Shown: piece by piece, positions 32,552 to 41,154 of the stretch
Numbering within the stretch: position 1 is the first letter of the stretch
Layout: each line of letters starts with the position of its first letter
From: an uncultured Clostridia bacterium
GTDB taxonomy: Bacteria > Bacillota > Clostridia > Oscillospirales > Oscillospiraceae
NCBI GenBank assembly: GCA_947383645.1
Contig: CANDEH010000002.1
Location: 28,349 to 92,348 of the forward strand
DNA: 64,000 bases
Reading direction: 5' to 3'
Translations under genes and position numbers: made by a program
Notes under the pieces: model-generated
The model's database searches: none
The model's input: the letters and a program-made list of their open reading frames with translations, nothing else
What the model was told of the DNA's origin: nothing

Positions 32552-34290
32552 TCTTACAGGCTCTTGTGGAGCTCTACGAGAATCTTGTCGCACAGGGGAA
32601 GGCCCGTCCGGGCTGGAGCGATGCCAAGATCTCCTATGCGCTGTACATCAACGATGCCGGGGAACTGGAACAAGTTGTTGATATCAGACAAATGTCAGAG
32701 AACGGGAAGGGGAGACCCATACCCCAGATGCGAAAGCTCCCATCGGCTCCAACCGGGCGTACTTCTCTGGCGGTTAAACCCGCATTCCTTTGGGATAATG
32801 CCAAATATCTTTTGGGAATTGATAATAAGGGAAAGGCGGAGCAAAGCTTGAAATGCTTTCAGGGAAGTAAAGCGCTCCACCATCAGCTTCTGGACGGGGT
32901 GGATAGTCCGGCCTCCCGAGCGCTGCTGGCCTTTTTTGACCACTGGATCCCGGAAAAGGCGAGGGAACACCCCGCTCTGACGGACAAGCTGGAGGCTATA
33001 CTGGCAGGTGCCAATCTGGTATTTCGCTATGAGGGAACATTTGTGCAGGAGGATCCCCTGATTCAATCAGCATGGCAGGACCATTATGATGCTGCCGGAG
33101 ATGGGCCGGAAATGGTGTGTCTGATTACCGGGAAAAAAGGGACAGTGGAGACGGTACACCCTTCCATTAAAGGGGTGGCAGGAGCGCAGTCAAGCGGTGC
33201 GGCACTGGTGTCATTTAACGGGGACGCATTTTGTTCTTATGGTAAAGAGCAGAATCTCAACGCCCCCACCAGCAAATATGCGGCCTTTGCCTATACAAGG
33301 GCGCTGAAATATCTCTTGAAAGACCGGGAGTATGTGGGACGAATCGGAGATACCACGGTTTTGTTTTGGGCGTCAGGCGGACAGCGGGCCTATCAGGGAT
33401 TCTTTATGGGCGCCCTGTTTGGCGAGCCTGTCACTTATTCCGTCAGCGATCTGCAAAAAATGATGCTGGATCTGTGTCAAGGGAAACCCGTTCTGTTTGA
33501 AGAGACGCACTTGGATCCCAACATGGCGTTTTATGTTTTGGGCCTGTCGCCAAATGCGGCCCGGCTGTCGGTGCGATTTTTCCTGAAAAACTCCTTTGGG
33601 GAATTTGTAAAGAATGTTCAGGCCCACCAGGAACGGCTGAGAATCGTCCGGCCCGCCTTTGACAAATTTGAGGTGCTGCCCCTCTGGAAACTGCTGGACG
33701 AAACCGTGAATCAAAATTCCCGCGACAAGTCCCCATCGCCCGGAATGGCCGGTGAAACGCTTCGGGCTGTATTGGATAATACGCGCTATCCCTCCACACT
33801 CCTCAATGGCGTGCATCTGCGTATCCGGGCGGAACGGAGAATTACCAGAGGCCGCGCGGCTATCCTTAAGGCATATTATCTGAAGAATCCACATCCTGAC
33901 ATACAAAAGGAGGTTTTAACCGTGTCCCTGCATTCGGACAGCAACAATATTCCTTACACGCTGGGCCGTCTGTTCTCGGTGCTGGAGGCGATCCAGTCCT
34001 CAGCCAATCCCGATATCAACGCCACCATCAAGGATAAATACTTCAACTCCGCTTCCGCCACGCCCAGCCGGGTGTTTCCAATGCTGATAAACTTAGCCCA
34101 AAAGCACCTGCGGAAGCTGGACAAGGGGTGGCGTATCTCCTACAACAGACAGCTGACAGAACTGACAGCCAAACTGGGAGAGGACTTTCCTGACCGCCTG
34201 AGCCTGCCTCAGCAGGGCGCCTTCCAGTTGGGATATTACCACCAGACCCAGGCCCGCTATACAAAAAAGGAGGAAGCTGAACATGTCTGA
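32548..34290 (+). CDS. cas8c: Type I-C CRISPR large subunit Cas8c (Csd1)
   Basis: 580-aa large Cascade subunit that recognises the PAM and recruits Cas3; I-C genes often also make the small subunit from an internal start. Family marks include LYENLVAQGKARPGW, WDNAKYLLGID, LAFFDHW and the C-terminal LGYYHQTQARYTKK. ATG 32548 overlaps the cas5c stop, and the frame overlaps cas7 by eight bases, so cas5c-cas8c-cas7 are coupled. An internal start for a small subunit was not assigned. Confidence 0.94.
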   Translation: MILQALVELYENLVAQGKARPGWSDAKISYALYINDAGELEQVVDIRQMSENGKGRPIPQMRKLPSAPTGRTSLAVKPAFLWDNAKYLLGIDNKGKAEQSLKCFQGSKALHHQLLDGVDSPASRALLAFFDHWIPEKAREHPALTDKLEAILAGANLVFRYEGTFVQEDPLIQSAWQDHYDAAGDGPEMVCLITGKKGTVETVHPSIKGVAGAQSSGAALVSFNGDAFCSYGKEQNLNAPTSKYAAFAYTRALKYLLKDREYVGRIGDTTVLFWASGGQRAYQGFFMGALFGEPVTYSVSDLQKMMLDLCQGKPVLFEETHLDPNMAFYVLGLSPNAARLSVRFFLKNSFGEFVKNVQAHQERLRIVRPAFDKFEVLPLWKLLDETVNQNSRDKSPSPGMAGETLRAVLDNTRYPSTLLNGVHLRIRAERRITRGRAAILKAYYLKNPHPDIQKEVLTVSLHSDSNNIPYTLGRLFSVLEAIQSSANPDINATIKDKYFNSASATPSRVFPMLINLAQKHLRKLDKGWRISYNRQLTELTAKLGEDFPDRLSLPQQGAFQLGYYHQTQARYTKKEEAEHV

Positions 34291-35179
34291 GCCGATCAAG
34301 AACCGCTATGAATTTGTCATCCTGTTCGATGTGGAAAACGGAAATCCCAATGGAGATCCCGATTCGGGCAACATGCCCCGGGTGGACCCGGAGACCGGCC
34401 TGGGCCTGGTCACCGATGTGTGCCTGAAGCGGAAAATCCGCAATTATGTGGAGACTGTCAAGGAGGATGCGGCCGGCTACCGCATTTACATCAAGGACGG
34501 CGTTCCCCTCAACCGCAGCGATGCGGAGGCCTATGCCGAATTGGATGTCACGGAAAAAACGATTAAGGAGAAGAAAAAGGCCGACCCGGATCTGGATCGG
34601 AAGGTTCGGGACTGGATGTGCGCCAATTTCTACGACATCCGTACCTTTGGCGCCGTGATGACCACCTTTGTGAAGGCGGCGCTCAATTGCGGCCAGGTCC
34701 GCGGCCCGGTGCAGCTGGGCTTTGCCCGCAGTGTGGAGCCGGTCATGCCCCAGGAGATAACCATTACACGAGTGGCCATCACGACGGAGGCCGATGCGGA
34801 AAAGAAGGGCACCGAGATGGGGCGAAAGTACATCGTTCCCTACGGCCTCTACCGCTGCGAGGGCTATGTCTCCGCCAATCTGGCCCGAAAGACCACCGGC
34901 TTTTCTGAGAGCGATCTGGAGCTGCTGTGGGAGGCCATCCTGAACATGTTTGAGCAGGATCACTCCGCTGCCCGCGGCAAGATGGCAGTGCGGGAGCTGA
35001 TTATTTTCAAGCACGACTCCGAGCTGGGCTGCGCCCCGGCGTGGAAGCTCTTTGAGTCGGTCAAGGTGGAGCGAGCGGACGGGGACGCCTCCGCTCCCGC
35101 CAGAGCCTACGGCGACTACCGCGTCACGGTGGACGAGTCCGCTCTGCCGGCCGGCGTCACATGCCGGCGTATGGGATGA
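34283..35179 (+). CDS. cas7: Type I-C CRISPR Cas7 (Csd2), Cascade backbone
   Basis: 298-aa protein that forms the helical crRNA-binding backbone. The N-terminus EFVILFDVENGNPNGDPDSG with NMPRVDPETGLGLVTDVCLK is the standard Csd2 motif; FDVRTFGAV-like YDIRTFGAVMTTF follows. RBS AAAAAAGGAGGAAGCTGAAC lies in the end of cas8c. It overlaps cas4 by 19 bases. Confidence 0.96.
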   Translation: MSEPIKNRYEFVILFDVENGNPNGDPDSGNMPRVDPETGLGLVTDVCLKRKIRNYVETVKEDAAGYRIYIKDGVPLNRSDAEAYAELDVTEKTIKEKKKADPDLDRKVRDWMCANFYDIRTFGAVMTTFVKAALNCGQVRGPVQLGFARSVEPVMPQEITITRVAITTEADAEKKGTEMGRKYIVPYGLYRCEGYVSANLARKTTGFSESDLELLWEAILNMFEQDHSAARGKMAVRELIIFKHDSELGCAPAWKLFESVKVERADGDASAPARAYGDYRVTVDESALPAGVTCRRMG

Positions 35180-35838
35180 GCTGGCCCGAGGAGGACTGGC
35201 TCCTGCTCTCGGGCCTGCAGCACTTCGTCTTCTGCCGCCGCCAGTGGGCGTTGATCCACATTGAAGACCAGTGGGCAGAAAATTACCGCACCGTGGACGG
35301 CCATCTCATGCATGAGCATGTCCACGATCAGAGCTCCCGGGAGAGCCGGGGCGATTGCCTGATTGTCAGGGGGCTGGCTGTCCACTCGGCGGAGCTGGGT
35401 GTATCCGGCCAGTGCGACGCAGTGGAGTTTTACAGGGATCCGGCCGGGGTTCCTCTGCAAAACCGGGAGGGGCTTTGGCGTCCCTATCCGGTGGAGTACA
35501 AGCGGGGCCGGCCGAAGGAGCATGACGCGGATGCGTTGCAGCTGTGTGGACAGGCCATGTGCCTGGAGGAAATGCTCTGCTGCACCATACCGGAGGGAGC
35601 GCTCTACTATGGAGAGCCCCGCCGCCGGACCGCGGTTCAATTTACATCCGAGTTGCGCGGGCAGGTTCGGGATAGTCTGACAGAGATGCATGCGCTGTAC
35701 CAGAGGCGCCATACGCCAGGAGTCAAGCCCTCCAAGGCCTGCAATGCCTGCTCATTGAAAGAGCTGTGTCTGCCGAAGCTGATGCGCCGGAAAAAGGTCG
35801 CAGATTATCTGGCTGCCGCGATGGAGGAGCTGAAATGA
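35161..35838 (+). CDS. cas4: CRISPR Cas4 exonuclease
   Basis: 225-aa RecB-type nuclease with an iron-sulfur cluster; together with Cas1-Cas2 it trims prespacers and selects the PAM. Cluster ligands are C25 (HFVFCRRQW) and the C-terminal Cys set in KACNACSLKELC; nuclease motifs are GQCDAVEF and PVEYKRG. ATG 35161 or 35173 may start it; both lie within the end of cas7. Overlaps cas1 by ATGA. Confidence 0.95.
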   Translation: MPAYGMSWPEEDWLLLSGLQHFVFCRRQWALIHIEDQWAENYRTVDGHLMHEHVHDQSSRESRGDCLIVRGLAVHSAELGVSGQCDAVEFYRDPAGVPLQNREGLWRPYPVEYKRGRPKEHDADALQLCGQAMCLEEMLCCTIPEGALYYGEPRRRTAVQFTSELRGQVRDSLTEMHALYQRRHTPGVKPSKACNACSLKELCLPKLMRRKKVADYLAAAMEELK

Positions 35839-36866
35839 AGCATCTGCTCAATACGCTGTATATTCTATCGGAGGATATTTACCTCTCGCTGGATGGGGAA
35901 AATGTTGTAGCAAACAGGGATAAGCAGATCGCGGCCCGGTATCCTCTGCATACTTTACAGAATATCATTTCCTTCTCCTACGCGGGGGCATCGCCTGCGC
36001 TGATGGGGGCCTGTGCCAAACGCCAGATTGGCCTGGCCTTCTGCACACCCAAAGGGAAATTTTTGGCGAGGGTATGTGGAGAGAGCCGCGGAAATGTGCT
36101 CCTTCGGCGGACCCAATACCGCGTTGCAGATGACCCCGTTCCGTGCTGCCGGATCAGCCGCACCATGATTTTTGGCAAGTTGTTCAATTCTCGCTGGAGT
36201 ATTGAGCGCACCCGTCGGGATCACGGTTTGAGAGTGGACAGTGAAAAGCTGGCCGCAGTCTCCCGGCAAATTTATGAGCTGCTGTCACAGGTCGAAAACG
36301 TGACTGTGCCGGAGGAGCTGCGCGGCCTGGAGGGAGTCGGAGCCTCCGCCTATTTCAGCGTCTTCAACGAAATGATTCTGGGCGACAAGGAGACGTTCTC
36401 CTTCTGTGGCCGCAGCCGCCGGCCTCCTCTGGATGCCGTCAACGCCATGCTCTCTTTTGCGTACAGCCTTTTGGCCCATGACTGCGCCTCCGCTTTGGAG
36501 AGCGTTGGTCTGGACGCTTACGTAGGCTTTCTCCACCGGGATCGGCCCGGTCGAACCTCCTTGGCTTTGGATCTGATGGAGGAACTGCGCCCCTGTATGG
36601 CGGACCGATTTGTGCTGACACTCATCAATACCCGTCAAATGAAGGCGTCTGACTTTCTGAATATGGAAAGTGGAGCGGTTTTGCTGACAGACGACGGCAG
36701 AAGGTCATTTCTGAAGTGCTGGCAGGAAAAGAAGAAGGAAAACCTGACCCATCCCTATCTGGGAGAAAAACTGCCTTGGGGAATGATCCCCTATATACAG
36801 GCTCTTCTGCTGGCGCGGTATCTGCGCGGCGACATAGATGCCTATCCTCCGTTTTTATGGAAGTGA
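35835..36866 (+). CDS. cas1: CRISPR Cas1 integrase, subtype I-C
   Basis: 343-aa integrase that inserts spacers at the leader-proximal repeat. The catalytic triad fits E166 (GLEGVGASAYF), H234 (GFLHRDRPGR) and D246 (LALDLMEEL). N-terminal beta domain with LLNTLYILSEDIYLSLDGEN. Full length, no damage, so the adaptation module looks functional. ATG overlap with cas4 and four bases before cas2. Confidence 0.97.
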   Translation: MKHLLNTLYILSEDIYLSLDGENVVANRDKQIAARYPLHTLQNIISFSYAGASPALMGACAKRQIGLAFCTPKGKFLARVCGESRGNVLLRRTQYRVADDPVPCCRISRTMIFGKLFNSRWSIERTRRDHGLRVDSEKLAAVSRQIYELLSQVENVTVPEELRGLEGVGASAYFSVFNEMILGDKETFSFCGRSRRPPLDAVNAMLSFAYSLLAHDCASALESVGLDAYVGFLHRDRPGRTSLALDLMEELRPCMADRFVLTLINTRQMKASDFLNMESGAVLLTDDGRRSFLKCWQEKKKENLTHPYLGEKLPWGMIPYIQALLLARYLRGDIDAYPPFLWK

Positions 36867-36870
36867 TATA

Positions 36871-37161
36871 ATGTTGGTGCTGATTACATATGACGTGAAT
36901 ACAGAGGACGCCGGCGGACGCAAGCGCCTGCGCCAAATTGCAAAGCAGTGCGTAAACTACGGTCAGCGTGTACAGAATTCCGTCTTTGAATGCCTGCTGG
37001 ACGCAGCCCAATGCCGCAGTCTGCAAGCAAAGCTGTGCAGTATTATGGACCCTGGAAAAGACAGCCTGCGTTTTTACTATCTTGGAAACAACTACAAAAA
37101 TAGAATCGAACATTTTGGGGCCAAGCTATCCTATTCCCCGGAAGACGTCCTGATCCTTTAG
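36871..37161 (+). CDS. cas2: CRISPR Cas2
   Basis: 96-aa partner of Cas1 with the ferredoxin-like fold; MLVLITYDVNTEDAGGRKRL carries the conserved Asp8. NYGQRVQNSVFECLL is the interface helix. It ends 170 bases before the first CRISPR repeat, the usual arrangement. Its stop codon is the first base of a 10-bp stem in the leader. Confidence 0.97.
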   Translation: MLVLITYDVNTEDAGGRKRLRQIAKQCVNYGQRVQNSVFECLLDAAQCRSLQAKLCSIMDPGKDSLRFYYLGNNYKNRIEHFGAKLSYSPEDVLIL

Positions 37162-37331
37162 GTGCGAAGCGAAAGTGCACAGAAAAGCAAGGCAGCTTCG
37201 CACCGAAAAAATTAAGTATGTTGATATAAACGGGTACAGGGCATTTCCAGACGGAAGAGGATACGTGAGCATATTTGTAACTATTGTCTACTTTTACGCA
37301 GAAATGGTCAAATAATTTGACCATTTCTGCC
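37162..37331 (+). promoter_or_regulatory. CRISPR leader
   Basis: AT-rich region between cas2 and repeat 1. It begins with a hairpin, GGTGCGAAGC (from 37161) pairing with GCTTCGCACC ending near 37203, and finishes with a 33-base palindrome one base before repeat 1. A promoter for pre-crRNA must lie here but no clear -35/-10 pair stands out. New spacers should enter at the 37332 end. Confidence 0.8.
37298..37330. repeat. Leader-terminal perfect palindrome
   Basis: GCAGAAATGGTCAAA (37298-37312), loop TAA, TTTGACCATTTCTGC (37316-37330): a perfect 15-bp inverted repeat separated from repeat 1 by a single C. It sits where Cas1-Cas2 must recognise the leader-repeat junction. Confidence 0.85.
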
Positions 37332-40300
37332 GTCGCCTCCCACCCGGGAGGCGTGGATTGAAATCTATTCTCCGAGAAAATGGGATTGCTTACATTGAGG
37401 TCGCCTCCCACCCGGGAGGCGTGGATTGAAATACCCCGGAGGACGCCTGCAAGTGGTCTATGGCCCAGTCGCCTCCCACCCGGGAGGCGTGGATTGAAAT
37501 TTCGAGAATGCGGAGCCGTTTGAGGAAACCAAGGAGTCGCCTCCCACCCGGGAGGCGTGGATTGAAATACGTTGTTGCAATGCTTGATTTGTCCGCAGCG
37601 TGGTCGCCTCCCACCCGGGAGGCGTGGATTGAAATATAATCCTCACGCAACGCTTGATCTGCGGAGGAAGTCGCCTCCCACCCGGGAGGCGTGGATTGAA
37701 ATGCTTGGATATTATTGAGCATGGTATTTTTGAGTAGTCGCCTCCCACCCGGGAGGCGTGGATTGAAATTCAAAATCTTGCTGGTACTACTAAGGAGATA
37801 CAGTAGTCGCCTCCCACCCGGGAGGCGTGGATTGAAATTCAGGAGGTTGCGTCTGCCCTTGATACTGTTGGAGGTCGCCTCCCACCCGGGAGGCGTGGAT
37901 TGAAATACCTCCATTTGGTCTCTTTTTACCGGCTGGTATTGTCGCCTCCCACCCGGGAGGCGTGGATTGAAATCAGCATCATGTGGAATCGTCTTGATGA
38001 TGGTGATAAGTCGCCTCCCACCCGGGAGGCGTGGATTGAAATACCGAGACCTTAGCCACCTCGCAGCCACGGAAACCAGGTCGCCTCCCACCCGGGAGGC
38101 GTGGATTGAAATACCTCCTTTACAAGTGCATCATGCGACGCAAAGCGTCGCCTCCCACCCGGGAGGCGTGGATTGAAATATTCAGGTCATCCCCTCTTTT
38201 TTGCTAGAGCCTCCGTCGCCTCCCACCCGGGAGGCGTGGATTGAAATTTTTAAGTATGTTCGCAAAATGCAAATTTGTGTTGTCGCCTCCCACCCGGGAG
38301 GCGTGGATTGAAATCGAAAGTCGTATAGCAGATGTTTTGAGATTTGGCGTCGCCTCCCACCCGGGAGGCGTGGATTGAAATGTATCTTCGGCACAAGCCG
38401 CCCCGCCGGAGGCGGGTCGCCTCCCACCCGGGAGGCGTGGATTGAAATCTCTCGTGTTCTCAATTTTGCTGATTCTGTTGCGTCGCCTCCCACCCGGGAG
38501 GCGTGGATTGAAATTAATGAAACTTTGTTTTTTAAATTATACCCCTTGTGTCGCCTCCCACCCGGGAGGCGTGGATTGAAATGGACGATGATGTGAGCAT
38601 GAAGCAGGAAGAAAAGCGTCGCCTCCCACCCGGGAGGCGTGGATTGAAATGCAAAATGCAAATTTGTGTTGTTATGAACTCCCAGTCGCCTCCCACCCGG
38701 GAGGCGTGGATTGAAATTATATTTATTATACAATAATTATGTATGTTTGTCAGTCGCCTCCCACCCGGGAGGCGTGGATTGAAATGACAACCTCCTCAAT
38801 AAGATTGTCGTTGTTGTCAGTCGCCTCCCACCCGGGAGGCGTGGATTGAAATAAGGACGAATACAACACCATCTATGAGCGGTTTGAAAGTCGCCTCCCA
38901 CCCGGGAGGCGTGGATTGAAATCCGTCGGTGTATGGCTTGACAATGCAGTCCCCGGTGTCGCCTCCCACCCGGGAGGCGTGGATTGAAATTCCCCATCCA
39001 GCGGGGACCTTGGAAGCGGCTCCCCGTCGCCTCCCACCCGGGAGGCGTGGATTGAAATCCCCGCAGCATGGAGATGTCGTCCAGGCCCCACAGTCGCCTC
39101 CCACCCGGGAGGCGTGGATTGAAATCTCGCACTCCCATTTACTGACAGCTTGTGGTGTTGTCGCCTCCCACCCGGGAGGCGTGGATTGAAATGCTATCTG
39201 CTGGACCAGGTTGAGCTGGCCAGCGGGGTCGCCTCCCACCCGGGAGGCGTGGATTGAAATATTGCTCAGCACCAGCGTTACTGCTATCGATCTTGTCGCC
39301 TCCCACCCGGGAGGCGTGGATTGAAATCTCTTGCATATACTGAGGAGGCTGTGCTATAATGTCGCCTCCCACCCGGGAGGCGTGGATTGAAATCTGTGTA
39401 TTGGTTCACGTTGGGTTCTGTAGAATCTCGTCGCCTCCCACCCGGGAGGCGTGGATTGAAATCACATATGGGTGGCGGTGTCGTCCCGCAGGATGGGTCG
39501 CCTCCCACCCGGGAGGCGTGGATTGAAATTTGGAGTTGGTTGTGGTGGGAAGATAGCGACAGCCAGTCGCCTCCCACCCGGGAGGCGTGGATTGAAATGC
39601 CGACGCCCACCGGGATAAGCAGCTGATGAACATGTCGCCTCCCACCCGGGAGGCGTGGATTGAAATGACGACAGTATGGAGGCCCCGTATCTGGGCGTGG
39701 GTCGCCTCCCACCCGGGAGGCGTGGATTGAAATTTCGTATCCGTTGAGAAATAAGCGTTTGCTCTCGTCGCCTCCCACCCGGGAGGCGTGGATTGAAATT
39801 CACAGCCCCCACCACCTCCTTTGCCACAGCAACAGTCGCCTCCCACCCGGGAGGCGTGGATTGAAATTATAAAGGGAGCGAACCATGAGCCGTATACTAA
39901 GTCGCCTCCCACCCGGGAGGCGTGGATTGAAATCTCCTGGCACGGAGGTCTAACTGTGCCGTGCCCTGTCGCCTCCCACCCGGGAGGCGTGGATTGAAAT
40001 AAGAATCCCCAGCAGGAGCCCTTGAAGATTCCCAGTCGCCTCCCACCCGGGAGGCGTGGATTGAAATAAGCGTGGCAAGCGGGTTGTCCCCCTGCGGGAG
40101 GTCGCCTCCCACCCGGGAGGCGTGGATTGAAATAAGGAGAAGGAGCATACTACCGACAAGACCCCCTGGCGTCGCCTCCCACCCGGGAGGCGTGGATTGA
40201 AATATTGAAGAACACCTGCTTGATGTCCACCGCCGCGCGTCGCCTCCCACCCGGGAGGCGTGGATTGAAATATGGGCCGCTTGGTTCAGATGCTTTTCCA

Positions 40301-40948
40301 GCTTGTCCAGGTCGCCTCCCACCCGGGAGGCGTGGATTGAAATATCAGCACATAGAGCTTTACTACCCCCGGCGTAGGGGTCGCCTCCCACCCGGGAGGC
40401 GTGGATTGAAATTCATTCGACGTCTCATGATTAATATGGTCCTGCGGTCGCCTCCCACCCGGGAGGCGTGGATTGAAATATTGCCCGCCTGTGCGAGGAG
40501 GGCGAGATGGATGTCGCCTCCCACCCGGGAGGCGTGGATTGAAATAGGGAGAAGCAGTAGTCCTGGAAGGGGTCGCCGAGTCGCCTCCCACCCGGGAGGC
40601 GTGGATTGAAATACTGGTGCGGACAGAACCTCGAAAAGGGTGTCGTAGTCGCCTCCCACCCGGGAGGCGTGGATTGAAATTCTGTTTTTCCCGGTCGCTT
40701 TGGCTTGCCTTGTCGTCGCCTCCCACCCGGGAGGCGTGGATTGAAATCAAGCCAAGACCAAGGACATGAAACTGGCGGACCGTCGCCTCCCACCCGGGAG
40801 GCGTGGATTGAAATGTCACGTCGTCGATGTCCCACTTGATGCCCACGGTGTCGCCTCCCACCCGGGAGGCGTGGATTGAAATACCAAGGGCCGGATGATG
40901 GTCGTGGACGGCCGGGTCGCCTCTCCTCTGGGGGGCGTGAATTGAAAT
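37332..40948 (+). CRISPR. Type I-C CRISPR array, 54 repeats and 53 spacers
   Basis: The 33-base repeat starts GTCGCCTCCC and ends GTGGATTGAAAT; it has an 8-bp stem CGCCTCCC/GGGAGGCG with loop ACCC, the substrate of Cas5c. By hand count there are 53 identical-looking repeats from 37332 to 40882 and a last degenerate one at 40916-40948 with six changes. Spacers are 33-39 bases, mostly 34-35. Transcription is to the right, from the leader; spacers near 37.4 kb are newest. Spacers 14 (38248-38281) and 20 (38651-38684) overlap on one target. The size and uniform repeats suggest a long active history. Confidence 0.99.
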
Positions 40949-41154
40949 TCCGATGTGCTGGCGGCAACGGCCACCAGATCCGTTGTCCTCTGTACAGAGA
41001 GAAGAGCAACATAAGCTCGAATCGAGACCATCGACCAGGAAATCGGTTATGGATAGGGAAACTGTCGGCACCCATACATTCAGATCCTTTACATTTGTAC
41101 CTGCGGGTGATATTTTATGTATAATCTATAGGTCGAGAGGGGGAAGACCATAAA
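40949..41154. other. Spacer region between array and cas3
   Basis: 206 bases after the last repeat. No gene is supported. The right part is AT-rich and holds the cas3 promoter. Confidence 0.6.
41095..41125 (+). promoter_or_regulatory. Probable cas3 promoter
   Basis: TTGTAC 41095-41100 and a perfect TATAAT 41120-41125 in the context ATGTATAAT. The 19-base spacer is longer than ideal, so activity may depend on an activator. Confidence 0.5.

Noticed and set aside
37390..41075. Several 100-260 codon frames with repeated NPRLPGGRR or STPPGWEAT segments
   Set aside because: They are translations of the CRISPR repeats and not repeat proteins.
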